Assembly (NCBI RefSeq): GCF_002869765.1
Contig: NZ_PNOR01000002.1
Span: 124,001 to 188,000, forward strand
DNA from: Deinococcus planocerae
Lineage (GTDB): Bacteria > Deinococcota > Deinococci > Deinococcales > Deinococcaceae
DNA: 64,000 bases
Direction of reading: 5' to 3'
Below the pieces are notes generated by a model, which saw only the letters and a list, made by a program, of their open reading frames with translations, ran no database searches and was not told where the DNA came from. The translations under genes and the position numbers were made by a program. This document shows, in pieces, positions 30,831 through 40,621 of the stretch. Positions within the stretch are counted from its first letter, which is position 1; every line of letters starts with the position of its first letter.

Positions 30831-31433
30831 TTACGCGCCGCGCTTGTTCAACCACAGGCGGAAGTCGTACATCTCTCCGGCCTGCGCCGTGACGATGTCC
30901 CGCGCCAGCTTGAGGACGCGGGCGTCGCTGCTCTTCTCCAGCGCCAGCTGCGCCATGTCGATGGCCGAGGAGTGGTGGGGCAGCATGCCCTGCACGAAGC
31001 CCACGTCCGGGTTCCTGGCCTTTTTCACCGCGTCGGCCATGCCGCTCATGCCGCTCTTCATCATGTTGGCCATGCTCGCGTCGCTGCCCCCGTAGGCCTT
31101 CAGCAGCGTGTTCATCTGCGCGATCTCACGGTTCTGGTCCTTGATGATGGTGTTCGCCCAGGTCTTCACCGTGGCGTCCTTGCTCAGCGGCAGGACGGCC
31201 CGGGACATGTCCACGGCCGCCTGGTGGTGCGGGATCATCATGCTGAGGAACGCGCGGTCGAACGCCTTGCCCTGGAGCTTCTCGAGGCCGCTCATGTCCA
31301 TCTGCATGGTCATCCCGGACATGCTGCCGCCGGACATCTGGCTGTGGTCCATGCCGCCCATGCTGCCCTGGGCAAGGGCGATTCCGGTTAACAGGGCGGC
31401 CGTGCCGCCGATCAAAAGAGAATTCCGCTTCAC
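30831..31433 (-). CDS. Exported Met-rich DUF305 protein
   Basis: The 200-residue protein has a signal peptide (SLLIGGTAALLTGIALA) followed by a Met/Gly/His stretch (GMDHSQMSGGSMSGMTMQM) typical of copper-binding segments. Two DUF305 motif regions follow: MMIPHHQAAVDM and MLPHHSSAIDM. It starts at GTG 31433, 6 nt after a TAGCCT -10, so the mRNA should be leaderless. It is divergent from lgt; each has its own direct-repeat promoter. Confidence 0.87.
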   Translation of the reverse strand: MKRNSLLIGGTAALLTGIALAQGSMGGMDHSQMSGGSMSGMTMQMDMSGLEKLQGKAFDRAFLSMMIPHHQAAVDMSRAVLPLSKDATVKTWANTIIKDQNREIAQMNTLLKAYGGSDASMANMMKSGMSGMADAVKKARNPDVGFVQGMLPHHSSAIDMAQLALEKSSDARVLKLARDIVTAQAGEMYDFRLWLNKRGA

Positions 31434-31439
31434 GACTAC

Positions 31440-31471
31440 AGGCTAGAGCGGGTGTGTAAATTTCGTGTAAA
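31440..31471 (-). promoter_or_regulatory. 11-bp direct-repeat leaderless promoter (DUF305 gene)
   Basis: Minus strand: TTTACA (31471-31466), 5 nt, TTTACA (31460-31455), 9 nt, TAGCCT (31445-31440), 6 nt, GTG 31433. Confidence 0.75.
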
Positions 31472-31627
31472 GCGCGTCCAGGTAAGGAAAACCTAAGGTT
31501 CAGGTTGGTGCGAATAAACCCCCGAACGGGGGTGACAGCATTCCCGGTCTGGGTTGTTCCTGAGTCGATGCGAGCCTGACCTGGGGTGACAGGCTTTAGT
31601 GGGCAGAAGTGAGGCTTCCGCCCCAGC

Positions 31628-31659
31628 TTTACACGAGCTTTACAGGTCCTGCGTAGCGT
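31628..31659 (+). promoter_or_regulatory. 11-bp direct-repeat promoter (lgt operon)
   Basis: TTTACA (31628), 5 nt, TTTACA (31639), 9 nt, TAGCGT (31654). A GGAGG RBS (31689-31693) precedes lgt ATG 31698. The operon also encodes the OmpR-type pair, so the box may mediate autoregulation. Confidence 0.75.
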
Positions 31660-31697
31660 CTGAGGACCGCTGGGCTGGCCCCGGCGACGGAGGTGGC

Positions 31698-32650
<953 letters not shown>

Positions 32651-32654
<4 letters not shown>

Positions 32655-33190
32655 ACCGACCCACCTTTTCCCCCCTCCGTCCTGCCCGTGCCCGTTCGCG
32701 TCGGGTCCTGGGGTTGGCCCTGCCCGCCCTGCTCGCGGCCTGCTCCTCGCGGGACCTCGCCGGGGTGCAGAAGTCCACCTTCCAGGCCGGCGATCACCGC
32801 GAGGGCCGACTGGTGTACGCGCAGACGCCGCCCGCCGGGGGGCCCCACAACCCGTCCTGGCAGAACTGCGGCGTGTACACGTCGGCGCTGTACAACGAGT
32901 ACGTCGTGCACAGCCTGGAACACGGCGCGGTGTGGATCACGTACGGGCCGACCCTGTCCCCGGAGGACGTCCGAACCCTGGCGGGTCTGGCCCAGGGCCG
33001 CACGCACGTCCTCGTCTCCCCGAACGGGCAGCAGACCGCGCCGGTCGTCTTGACCGCGTGAGGCGCGCAGCTCCCGGTGGACGGGGTCGGCGACGCCCGC
33101 ATCCGGGCCTTCCTCGACAAGTACGAGCAGGGACCGACCACACCCGAGCGCGGGGCCGCCTGCACCGGCGGCTACTCGGGCACCCTGTGA
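32651..33190 (+). pseudogene. DUF3105 lipoprotein with in-frame TGA
   Basis: The frame encodes a lipoprotein signal (ALLAACSS), NCGVY and VHSLEHGAVW as in the paralogue at 123-623, then stops at TGA 33059-33061 where the paralogue has Trp (VVLTA-stop-GAQL versus VLTAWNAQL). The same frame continues as [14 protein letters not shown] and ends [10 protein letters not shown] with TGA 33188-33190. A single TGG to TGA change explains it. The truncated 136-residue product may still be made. Confidence 0.75.
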
Positions 33191-33215
33191 AGGCGCCCGG
33201 GGGCCAGGGGGACAC

Positions 33216-33881
33216 ATGGCCACGGTGCTGATCGTGGACGACGACCCGGCGATCCTGGAGGTGCTCACGGCCTACCTGGTGGCGGAGGGCCACAGCGTGG
33301 AGACCGAGGACGACGGGCTGGCGGCGCTGCCCCGGCTCGCCCGCGCCGACGTCGCCATCCTCGACTGGATGCTGCCCGGCATGACCGGCGTGGAACTCAC
33401 CGCCCACGCCCGGCGGGAGCACCCCCAACTGCCGGTCCTGCTCCTGACCGCCCGGGGCGAGGAGGAGGACCGTCTCAGGGGCCTGAACGCCGGGGCGGAC
33501 GATTACGTCGTCAAGCCCTTCAGCCCCCGCGAGGTGGTGGCCCGCGTCCGCGCCCTGCTGCGCCGGGTCGGGGTGCAGGACCGCATCGAGGCCGGGCCGC
33601 TGGTGATGAACCTCAGGAGCCGCGCCGTCACGCTGCACGGCCAGCCGCTGGCGCTCTCCCGCACCGAGTTCGACCTGCTCGCCACCCTGGCGCAGCACCC
33701 GGGGCTGGTCTGGTCCCGCGAGCGGCTGATGGAGCGGGTGTGGGGCCCCGACTACCCGGGCGTGACGCGGGTGGTGGACGTGCACATCACCGCCGTGCGC
33801 CGCAAGCTGGGGGACGACGCGGACGCGCCCACCTTCATCGAGACGGTGCGCGGGCTGGGGTACCGTTTCCGGGAGGACTGA
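33216..33881 (+). CDS. OmpR-family response regulator
   Basis: The 221-residue regulator has a receiver domain (acidic pocket DDD about 8-10, phospho-Asp in AILDWMLPG about 50, Lys in VVKPF about 100) and a C-terminal winged helix (SRTEFDLLATLAQHPG to VDVHITAVRRKLG and IETVRGLGYRF). It is followed 1 nt later by its kinase and lies downstream of lgt. As the only intact OmpR/PhoB-type regulator here, it is the best candidate to bind the eleven direct-repeat promoters; that link is inferred. Confidence 0.92.
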   Translation: MATVLIVDDDPAILEVLTAYLVAEGHSVETEDDGLAALPRLARADVAILDWMLPGMTGVELTAHARREHPQLPVLLLTARGEEEDRLRGLNAGADDYVVKPFSPREVVARVRALLRRVGVQDRIEAGPLVMNLRSRAVTLHGQPLALSRTEFDLLATLAQHPGLVWSRERLMERVWGPDYPGVTRVVDVHITAVRRKLGDDADAPTFIETVRGLGYRFRED

Positions 33882-33882
33882 C

Positions 33883-34965
33883 ATGCGCCTGTTTCCCCGC
33901 CTGCTGCTCAACCACCTGATGTGCGTCGCGGTGACCGCCGCCGTGCTGCTCCTGGCGGCCGAGGTGACCGCCCAGCCCTTTATCCGGCACCACGTGGAGC
34001 AGATGGTCGACCTGATTGGGCCGCGGGGGACCAGCCTGCGCGGGGACCTGACCCACGGCATGCGCGATACCCTGACGCGCGCCCTGCTCGCGGCCCTGCC
34101 GCTGGCCCTGCTGGTCGCGACCGGGATCGCCTGGGCCTCCGCCCGGCGGGTCACCGCGTCGGTGCGCGCCTTGCAGTCGGGCAGCGGCGCCATCGCCAGC
34201 GGGGAGTACGCCCGGCGGCTGCCGGAGGCCGGGCAGGACGAACTCGCCGACCTCGCGCGCAGCTTCAACCGCATGGCGGGCACCCTGGAACGGGTCGAGC
34301 AGACGCGGGTCGAGCTGATCGGGAACGTCGCCCACGAGCTGCGCACCCCCGTCAGCGCCGTGCGCGGCTACGCCGAGGCGGCCCAGGACGGCGTCCTGCC
34401 CGCCGGACAGGCCCTTGCCGCCATCGCGCGGGAGGTGGCGGGGATGGAGCGGCTGGTGCAGGACCTCAGCCTGGTGAGCCGGGTGGAGGCCGGTCGGGTG
34501 GAGCTGAAGGTGGGCGACGTGCCCCTGGCCGAACTCTTCTCCCAGGCCCAGGACCGCTTCGCGCTGGCCTTTGAGGACCGTGGGATCGCGTTCCAGGTGG
34601 ACGTGCCCCCGGGTCCCCTGACAGTCCGGGCGGACCCCGAGCGGGCGCAGCAGATCCTCGCCAACCTGTTGCGCAACGCCCTGCGGCACACCCCACCCGG
34701 CGGAACGGTGCGGGTGTCCGCCCAGGCCGAGGCGACGACGGTCGCCGTGTCCGTCGCCGACACGGGCGGCGGCATCGCCCCGGAGCACCTGGAGCGGGTG
34801 TTCGAACGCTTTTTCCGGGCGGACCCGGCCCGGACCCCGGGCGAGGGGAGCGGGGTGGGCCTGACCATCGCCCGGGGGCTCGCCCGGGCGATGGGGGGGG
34901 AGTTGGGCGTGCGCTCGGGACCCGGACAGGGCAGCACCTTCACCTGGACGGTGCGTCGGGCCTGA
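33883..34965 (+). CDS. Sensor histidine kinase (HAMP, HisKA, HATPase)
   Basis: The 360-residue kinase has a TM helix (about 10-30), a short periplasmic loop of about 45 residues, a second TM helix, HAMP, the H-box VAHELRTPVSAVRGYAE, an N box (LANLLRNALRHTPPGG) and G boxes (DTGGGI, GVGLTIARGLA). The small sensor loop suggests it senses the membrane or a small ligand rather than a large folded domain. Partner of the regulator at 33216. Confidence 0.92.
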   Translation: MRLFPRLLLNHLMCVAVTAAVLLLAAEVTAQPFIRHHVEQMVDLIGPRGTSLRGDLTHGMRDTLTRALLAALPLALLVATGIAWASARRVTASVRALQSGSGAIASGEYARRLPEAGQDELADLARSFNRMAGTLERVEQTRVELIGNVAHELRTPVSAVRGYAEAAQDGVLPAGQALAAIAREVAGMERLVQDLSLVSRVEAGRVELKVGDVPLAELFSQAQDRFALAFEDRGIAFQVDVPPGPLTVRADPERAQQILANLLRNALRHTPPGGTVRVSAQAEATTVAVSVADTGGGIAPEHLERVFERFFRADPARTPGEGSGVGLTIARGLARAMGGELGVRSGPGQGSTFTWTVRRA

Positions 34966-34980
34966 CCGTGGCCCCCACCC

Positions 34981-35364
34981 TCAGCGGTCGAGGTACTTCT
35001 CGGCCGTCTTCAGCGCCGTCAGCGCCTCGTCCCGGGAGTATCCGCCCTCCATCAGGCGGCGCACGCTGGCCTCCCGCCGAACCGTGAGTGCCTCGGAGGG
35101 CTCCGAGGACTCGCTGGCGCTCACGTCCCGAAAGGGCTGTCGTTCGGTGACCGCTTGGTGGCTTTCCAGGTCCTTCACGAGGACGACGTGGTCGCCCTGC
35201 CACCGCAGCTCACCGACGTCCGCGAAGCTCAGGGACCGCCCCGCTTGCAACTCCTCCACGAACTCCTGGGCGTACCGGCGGGCGGTGGTCTCCTGAACGC
35301 CGGAGGTCTCCAGCTTCTCCTCCAGCGTGTGGAAGGCCTGGTCAAGGGTCAAGGTTTCGGTCAC
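34981..35364 (-). CDS. Small hypothetical protein with HU-like N-terminal region
   Basis: The 127-residue protein is cytosolic. Its first half (LDQAFHTLEEKL, RYAQEFVEELQAGRSLSFADVGELRW) has a helix/strand layout loosely like HU/CCDC81-type DNA-binding domains; the second half is a charged linker and a UBA/CUE-like helical end (SVRRLMEGGYSRDEALTAL). GTG 35364 has a GGAGG RBS and overlaps the previous gene's stop. Function unknown. Confidence 0.6.
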   Translation of the reverse strand: MTETLTLDQAFHTLEEKLETSGVQETTARRYAQEFVEELQAGRSLSFADVGELRWQGDHVVLVKDLESHQAVTERQPFRDVSASESSEPSEALTVRREASVRRLMEGGYSRDEALTALKTAEKYLDR

Positions 35365-35993
35365 GTGACACCTCCATACGCCCGCAGCACCCTCTGGAGA
35401 GCGTGGTTCAGCATAGCAAAGTCGTCCTCCGGCCATTGCTGTGGGGGCCGCCGCCCGGCCAGCCGGGTGATGTCCATGTTCAGCGGGGACTCCGGCGCGC
35501 CGCTCACGGCGTACTGGGCGAAGGCGCGGGCGAAGATCTCCTTGGGTTTGAGCAGGTACGCCGCCAGGAGTTCGGTGTCGAGGTCCTCGCGACGTGCGGC
35601 CTGCAGGAGCTGCCACGTGGTGGACTCCTGGACGGCGGTGTCGAAGGCGGTCCACGCCCCAGCCTGGGCCGGGGTCCGGTTCGCGCCCTCGCTCGCCCAG
35701 CCCTGCTCGGCCCCGAGGACGCAGTAGTCGAGGGCGTGGCCCACCTCGTGCAGCAGGGTCAGCCCGGGAAAGAGTTTGGCGTCCGCCACCCGGGCGCCGA
35801 GGTGCGCGGCCCCGGCCTCGAACACGCCGTTCTCGTCACTCAGCGGCTCGGTGCGCACCCCGATGGCGGGCACCGCGGGCACGGGGTCGGGCACGCGCGC
35901 GAGCACCCGGTGCGCCTCCCCCAGCGCCTCCAGACGCGGGTGCCGGGGAGGCACGAGCAGCGGGAAGAGGGTCACGATGGGTACGGACGTCAT
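35361..35993 (-). CDS. HEXXH metallopeptidase-like protein
   Basis: The 210-residue soluble protein has a zinc-protease motif, TLLHEVGHALDYCVLG (HEVGH about 95-99), and a downstream KPKEIFARAFAQY helix whose Glu could be the third ligand, like small zincin domains found on mobile elements. It is the middle of three minus-strand genes that overlap by 4 nt, so they form one operon. Substrate unknown. Confidence 0.6.
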   Translation of the reverse strand: MTSVPIVTLFPLLVPPRHPRLEALGEAHRVLARVPDPVPAVPAIGVRTEPLSDENGVFEAGAAHLGARVADAKLFPGLTLLHEVGHALDYCVLGAEQGWASEGANRTPAQAGAWTAFDTAVQESTTWQLLQAARREDLDTELLAAYLLKPKEIFARAFAQYAVSGAPESPLNMDITRLAGRRPPQQWPEDDFAMLNHALQRVLRAYGGVT

Positions 35994-36466
35994 GCCGTGG
36001 GCGTGACCTCCAGCGTCACGGTATGGGTGTCGACGCTCCTGGCCCCCACCTTGAGGATGAAGTTGAACTTGCCCTCGCTCGTCAGCTCGAACCTGAATTC
36101 GATCTTCGCGCTGGCCTCGAAGGACGCCTCCAGCCCGGCCAGGGCTTGCAGGCCCGTCCGGACGATGCGGGTGGCCTCTTTGAGATGGGCGGGCAGCGCG
36201 TCGAAGTGAGGCGCGGCCCCCCGGCGTTTGAGGACGAAGGTCAGGCGCTGCGTGTCGGCGCGGGTCATGTCCCCGGTAAGAAAGTCCTTGGGCACCAGTT
36301 TCGTGACCGGCTCCGGCACGCCCGCACCCCCGGAGCGTGACGTCACCGCCAACAGGTCCACCGTGACGCTGACCACCCGCAGCCCGGTGTCATTCTCCGC
36401 CAGCGCGACGATGGTCTGCAGGTCGGCCAGCACGGTCTGGGCCCGCAGCGAATCCGGGAGGGTCAT
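35990..36466 (-). CDS. Hypothetical protein, first gene of small operon
   Basis: The 158-residue protein starts at ATG 36466, with GGAG 7 nt upstream; ATG 36478 four codons earlier is possible. Its C-terminal half is beta-rich (KIEFRFELTSEGKFNFILKV), and the middle is helical. It has no signal peptide and no recognised family. It is coupled to the HEXXH gene, and a TACAGT hexamer about 35 nt upstream of the start may be its -10. Confidence 0.55.
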   Translation of the reverse strand: MTLPDSLRAQTVLADLQTIVALAENDTGLRVVSVTVDLLAVTSRSGGAGVPEPVTKLVPKDFLTGDMTRADTQRLTFVLKRRGAAPHFDALPAHLKEATRIVRTGLQALAGLEASFEASAKIEFRFELTSEGKFNFILKVGARSVDTHTVTLEVTPTA

Positions 36467-36614
36467 GGGGCGCTCCATTCTGGACAAAGGGTCATCTTGC
36501 GTGACTGTAGCGGCCCCCGGGTACCGCGTGGGAGGCCTCACCGCCGGGGTGTCGAGGACGGCTGCTCCCCCGCGCTTTTGCCGTTTCCTTACACTCGCCC
36601 CCTACACTGCCGCC

Positions 36615-37285
36615 ATGCGCCTGCTGCTCCCCGAAGACGACCAGCGGCTGCGGGCACCGGTGGCGGCGGGCTTGCAGGAACCCGGGCACGTCGTGCAGGA
36701 GGTCACGTCGGCGGGGGAGGGCCACACCTCGGCCGCCGCGGGCGAGTCGGGCGCCCTCATCCTGAACGTGATGCCGGGGGGGAGAACAGGACGGGGGCTT
36801 CGGGGTCGCCCGGCCCCTGCGGGAGGAGGAGGGCGCCACCCCGATCCTCGTCCTGACCACACGGGCCGATGTGGATTCCCGGCTGACGGCATTGAATACC
36901 GGCGGGGACGACCACCTGAGCCTGCCCTTCGATTTGCGCGGGTGGCGCGCGCGCCTCTCGGCCCTGGTCCTCCGCTCGGCGGGGCGGCGTTGCTGGGCCA
37001 CCCCGCTGCCGGGCGGCTGCCAGGTGCATGTGCTGAGGCGCCGAGTGACAGGTCCGAACGGTCCCCCTCATGCCCAGAGGGTTCGAGCTGCCCGAAGGCT
37101 TCGCCCTCCACCCGGAGCGGGCCCCCTCGCGCGAGGAGTTGCTGGGCCGGGTGTGGTCGGGCCAGCCCGAGGTGGAGAGCCGGGTGGTGGGCGTGGATGT
37201 GGGCAACCTGCGCCCCAAGCCGGGGGAGGGCGTAATCCTCACCGTGCGCGGGCACGGCGACCGCCTCGGTGAGGTGGGGCCTTGA
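36615..37285 (+). pseudogene. OmpR-family response regulator, decayed
   Basis: ATG 36615 follows a TACACT -10 by 6 nt and opens MRLLLPEDDQRLRAPVAAG. The phospho-acceptor region reads ILNVMPGG (Asp replaced by Asn). Then the frame shifts: ATPILVLTTRADVDSRLTAL is in a second frame, and the winged-helix end (SREELLGRVWSGQPEVESRV) is in a third. Key receiver Lys is also changed (LSLPF). The gene cannot make a working regulator. Its 3' end overlaps the start of an intact kinase. Confidence 0.7.
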
Positions 37286-38586
37286 CCTTCCGCTGGCGGC
37301 TCACGCTGACCTACGCCGCCCTGCTGGGCCTCCTGCTCCTGATCGCGGGCGCCCTGAGCTACGCCGCGTTCCGCCACACGCTCTACGCCGGGCTGGACGA
37401 CTCCCTGCGGGTCTACGCGCAGAAACAGGCTGAGATGGACCTGAGTGCCGGTCGGAAGTCGCCGCATAAGGAAAATCCCGCCCTGGACGCCATCAACCGC
37501 CAGCAACCCGTCCGCATGACGGTGTATGGCGCCGGGGGCCAGGAGGTGGACTGGGGGCCGTCCCGGGTGGGCTTCATTCCCGGGGCGGGAACGTTTCAGG
37601 TCGGTTCGGAGCGCGTCTTCGTGTTGAAGACCCCGGGGGGCTGGATTCAGACCTCCCAGTCGGACCAGGGGGTGCGCGCGGCGTTGGGGCAGATTCTGCG
37701 CCTGGAGCTGATGGGCGTGCCCCTGCTGCTGCTGCTGGCGCTCCTGGTCGGCTACCTCCTCGCCGACCGCGCGCTGCGGCCGGTCGATCAGGTCTCGGAC
37801 CTCGCCGCCCGGATCGCCCGCAGCGGCCAGCCGGGCGAGCGGGTGCCCGTCGCCCCCGGCTCGGACGAACTGGCCCGGCTGACCCGCACCATCAACGACA
37901 TGCTGGGCAAACTGGACGCGCTCCTGACCCGCGAGCGGCTCTTCGCGCATGCCAGCGCCCACGAGCTGCGCACCCCCATCAGCGTCATCCGCGCCACGGC
38001 CTCGCTGGCCCTGGAACGGGAGCGGTCTCCCGAGGCGTACCGCGAGGCCCTCGCCCAGGTGCGGGACGTCAGCGAGGACATGAGCGCCCTGACCCACCGG
38101 CTGATGGAGCTGGCCCGGGCCACCCGACCTCCCGGGGGCCACGTGGTGAACCTGGCGGACGTCACGCTGATGGCGACCGAACTCCACGCCACGGACGCCC
38201 AGAAGAAACACATGTCCCTGGAGGTGACGCTGAACGACGCCTCCACCACGGGGGACCTGGGCGCGCTGGTGCTGGCGGCGGGGAACCTGATCCAAAACGC
38301 CATCCAGTACGGCCCGCCGGGTTCGGCGGTCCACGTCTCCTGCGGGGCCGACGACGAGGTTGCCCGCCTGACCGTGCAGGACATGGGTCCAGGGATTCCG
38401 CAGGAAGAAATGCTGCGTCTGACGCAGCCCTTCCAGCGGGGGCAGGGGACGCAGAACCTCGGCGGCGCAGGGTTGGGGCTGGCCCTGGTCCAGGTCATTG
38501 TGGAGGCACATGGAGGCGGCCTGGAGTTGGCGAACCGTGCTGAAGGCGGCTTGCGCGCGGAACTGGTGTTCCCCCGGCGCGCGTGA
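37282..38586 (+). CDS. Sensor histidine kinase without an intact partner
   Basis: The 434-residue kinase has TM helices about 10-30 and 150-170, a periplasmic domain of about 110 residues, HAMP, H-box ASAHELRTPISVIRATAS, N box (AGNLIQNAIQYGPPG) and G boxes (DMGPGIP, GAGLGLALVQV). It starts at TTG 37282 overlapping the decayed regulator. With that regulator broken it is either an orphan, acts through another regulator, or is on the way to loss. Confidence 0.85.
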   Translation: MTFRWRLTLTYAALLGLLLLIAGALSYAAFRHTLYAGLDDSLRVYAQKQAEMDLSAGRKSPHKENPALDAINRQQPVRMTVYGAGGQEVDWGPSRVGFIPGAGTFQVGSERVFVLKTPGGWIQTSQSDQGVRAALGQILRLELMGVPLLLLLALLVGYLLADRALRPVDQVSDLAARIARSGQPGERVPVAPGSDELARLTRTINDMLGKLDALLTRERLFAHASAHELRTPISVIRATASLALERERSPEAYREALAQVRDVSEDMSALTHRLMELARATRPPGGHVVNLADVTLMATELHATDAQKKHMSLEVTLNDASTTGDLGALVLAAGNLIQNAIQYGPPGSAVHVSCGADDEVARLTVQDMGPGIPQEEMLRLTQPFQRGQGTQNLGGAGLGLALVQVIVEAHGGGLELANRAEGGLRAELVFPRRA

Positions 38587-38706
38587 GCCCACCCGGCCTG
38601 GGGCAGGCTGATTCCGGGCGGGCCGGGGTCCGCTGATGGCAGCGGGGGCCGGCGTGCTGGTCGGTGGGTTCCGGCTCTGGCGGCGGGCCTCCACCCTGTT
38701 GGCGCC

Positions 38707-40236
38707 TCAGGGTGCCCCTGCCTCCGGCCCGCCCGGGCGCCCCCCACGTCTCCGGGCCAGCAGGGGGAGCAGCGCCAGCAGCGCCACCCCGCTCCCCCAG
38801 CTCACCCAGTCGCCGTACCGGACGGAGGGCGTGCGGGCCGAGGAGACGCCAAAGGCGACCCGGTAGGCGCCCCGCTCTCCCCGGGGGGCGCGGAACTGGA
38901 CCCGGCCCCAGGGGTCCACGACGGCGCTCACCCCGTCGTTCCCGGCCCGCAGCAGGAACCGCCGCGTCTCGATGGCGCGCAGGCGGCCCATCTGGAAGTG
39001 CTGCTCCGCCCCCGCTCCCCGGCCGAACCACGCGTCGTTGGAGATCACGACGAGCAGGTTCGCCCCCGCCCGCACGGCCTGCCGGCTCAGCGGCCCGAAC
39101 ACCGACTCGTAACAGATGCTGACGCCCGCCCGCAGGTCCCGCAGGGGCAGCACGTTCAGCAGCCTCCCGGGCGTCAGGCTGGTCAACCCGGCCATTCCCA
39201 GGCTCCGGAGCACCGGCGCGTAGAGGAAGCCCAGCACCCCTGAGAAGGGCAGGCTCTCCCCGAACGGTACCAGCACGCGTTTGTCCTGTCGGCCCGTGAC
39301 TCCCCCGTCCACCCCGTAGGCGCTGTTGCGCGCCTGGCCCGGCACGTCGCCCGGAGCGCCCACCAGCAGGGGCACCCCCAGTCCCCGCAGGGCGGGCAGC
39401 ACCCCCGGGTCGGAGGCGGGCAGCGGGCTGGCCGTCTCGGGCCACACCACCAGGTCCGCCGACCCCGAGCGCAGGGCGCCCCGCGTCAGGTCGAGGTAGA
39501 CCCCCAGCTCGTCCAGGGTGCGCCCCCGGGCCTTGAGCCGCGGGTCGATGGCCCCCTGCACGAGCACGGCCGTGCGGGGGGCGGGGGGCACGGGGGGTGT
39601 GACCTGCCGTCCCCACAGCAGGCCCGCGCCCCAGACGGCCAGCAGCGCCAGGAGGGCCGGGGGCCGCCTGCCCCAGCCGGCCAGGACGCTGGCGGTCCCG
39701 GTCACCAGCAGGGTCAGCAGCGCGACCCCGCCGACGCTGGCAAGCTGGGCCAGCGGGGTCTGGGTCAGGGCGTACCCGGGCGCGCCCCAGGGAAACGCCA
39801 GGGGACCCCGGGCGCGCAGCGCCTCGAGGAGCACCCAGGCGAAGGGCAGGGCGAGCAGGGTGCGGGGTCCGAAGGCCGCCCGGGTGAGGGCCAGGGGCGC
39901 GGCCCAGGTCAGCGCCGCGGCGGGCAGGACCAGCACGGTGAGCAGGCCGCCGAGCGGCCCCAGCACGTCCGCCATGCTGGCGGGGAGCCAGGCGAGGTGC
40001 ACACTGAAAAAAGCCAGGGCGAACACGAAGGCGTGCCCGAGGGCCCCGCGCCCCCCTGTGCTGCGGGCGAGGCGGCGGTGCAACGCGGCCAGCGGCAGCG
40101 GGGCGAGCACGGCCAGCGGTGATGGCAGGAACAGCAGGCCCAGCAGCAGGCCGCCCAGGGCGTCCCCCGGCCAGGCTGGCAGGAGCGGCGGGTTGAGGCG
40201 GGTCCGCCAGGCGCGGAAGGTGACGTGGTCGTCCAC
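38707..40236 (-). CDS. lnt: Apolipoprotein N-acyltransferase
   Basis: Lnt adds the third acyl chain to lipoproteins. The 509-residue protein has an N-terminal multi-TM region and a nitrilase-type domain: VVWPETASPLP (Glu), KRVLVPFGESLPF (Lys) and GVSICYESVFG (Cys), the expected catalytic triad, then a C-terminal TM helix. GTG 40236 is chosen because it lies 7 nt after a TAGCGT -10 of a direct-repeat promoter; an upstream GTG at 40245 overlaps that -10. A divergent direct-repeat promoter drives the Met-rich peptide. Confidence 0.9.
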   Translation of the reverse strand: MDDHVTFRAWRTRLNPPLLPAWPGDALGGLLLGLLFLPSPLAVLAPLPLAALHRRLARSTGGRGALGHAFVFALAFFSVHLAWLPASMADVLGPLGGLLTVLVLPAAALTWAAPLALTRAAFGPRTLLALPFAWVLLEALRARGPLAFPWGAPGYALTQTPLAQLASVGGVALLTLLVTGTASVLAGWGRRPPALLALLAVWGAGLLWGRQVTPPVPPAPRTAVLVQGAIDPRLKARGRTLDELGVYLDLTRGALRSGSADLVVWPETASPLPASDPGVLPALRGLGVPLLVGAPGDVPGQARNSAYGVDGGVTGRQDKRVLVPFGESLPFSGVLGFLYAPVLRSLGMAGLTSLTPGRLLNVLPLRDLRAGVSICYESVFGPLSRQAVRAGANLLVVISNDAWFGRGAGAEQHFQMGRLRAIETRRFLLRAGNDGVSAVVDPWGRVQFRAPRGERGAYRVAFGVSSARTPSVRYGDWVSWGSGVALLALLPLLARRRGGRPGGPEAGAP

Positions 40237-40243
40237 GCGCCGC

Positions 40244-40275
40244 ACGCTACGGGAGCCGTGTTCAGGTGCGGTAAA
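40244..40275 (-). promoter_or_regulatory. 11-bp direct-repeat leaderless promoter (lnt)
   Basis: Minus strand: TTTACC (40275-40270), 5 nt, TGAACA (40264-40259), 9 nt, TAGCGT (40249-40244), 7 nt, GTG 40236. Confidence 0.7.
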
Positions 40276-40277
40276 GC

Positions 40278-40309
40278 TTTACACGACGCAAACACACCCC
40301 GCTTAAGCT
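40278..40309 (+). promoter_or_regulatory. 11-bp direct-repeat promoter (Met-rich peptide / PBP)
   Basis: TTTACA (40278), 5 nt, CAAACA (40289), 9 nt, TAAGCT (40304). Back-to-back with the lnt box, only 2 nt apart, so one regulator cluster could fire both directions. Confidence 0.65.
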
Positions 40310-40328
40310 CGCGGTGGAGGACCCCGAC

Positions 40329-40388
40329 ATGCCGACCTTTCCCTGTCCGCCCGCCCCCCGGCCTTCCGCGCCGCCGAGGTCCACGTGA
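40329..40388 (+). CDS. 19-residue leader peptide ORF
   Basis: ATG 40329 with GGAGG 9 nt upstream encodes MPTFPCPPAPRPSAPPRST. Its stop TGA (40386-40388) overlaps the GTG of the Met-rich gene, so it may serve to couple translation. The many Pro codons could slow ribosomes. Small size makes this tentative. Confidence 0.35.
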   Translation: MPTFPCPPAPRPSAPPRST

Positions 40389-40600
40389 CGCCCCCACGCC
40401 CCCGCCGGAGACGTGGGGGGGCCTGGCTGGCGGCGGCCCTGGTGCTCGCCGCCGTGCTGGGGGCCGCCTGGCTCGCCCAGTCGCTGTCCGACCGGGGCCT
40501 CACCGGCAATCCGGCCATGAACCCCGCGATGCCGAGCATGCCCGGCATGGACCACGAGAACATGCCCGGCATGGACGGCGCCCCACCCACCACCCCCTGA
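40385..40600 (+). CDS. Single-pass membrane micro-protein with Met-rich tail
   Basis: This 71-residue protein has a basic N-terminus (PPRPRRRRGG), one TM helix (WLAAALVLAAVLGAAWLA), then a periplasmic tail with nine Met in NPAMNPAMPSMPGMDHENM and a second MPGMDG. Met/His/Asp clusters like this bind Cu(I), so a copper-binding anchor is inferred. GTG 40385 is coupled to the 19-residue leader ORF, behind a direct-repeat promoter and upstream of a PBP. Confidence 0.6.
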   Translation: MTPPRPRRRRGGAWLAAALVLAAVLGAAWLAQSLSDRGLTGNPAMNPAMPSMPGMDHENMPGMDGAPPTTP

Positions 40601-40621
40601 GGCGCGTGGCCCCCCGACCGG

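Noticed and set aside
33059..33061. TGA in DUF3105 as selenocysteine
   Set aside because: The paralogue has Trp at this place, and no SECIS-like hairpin or Sec gene is visible.
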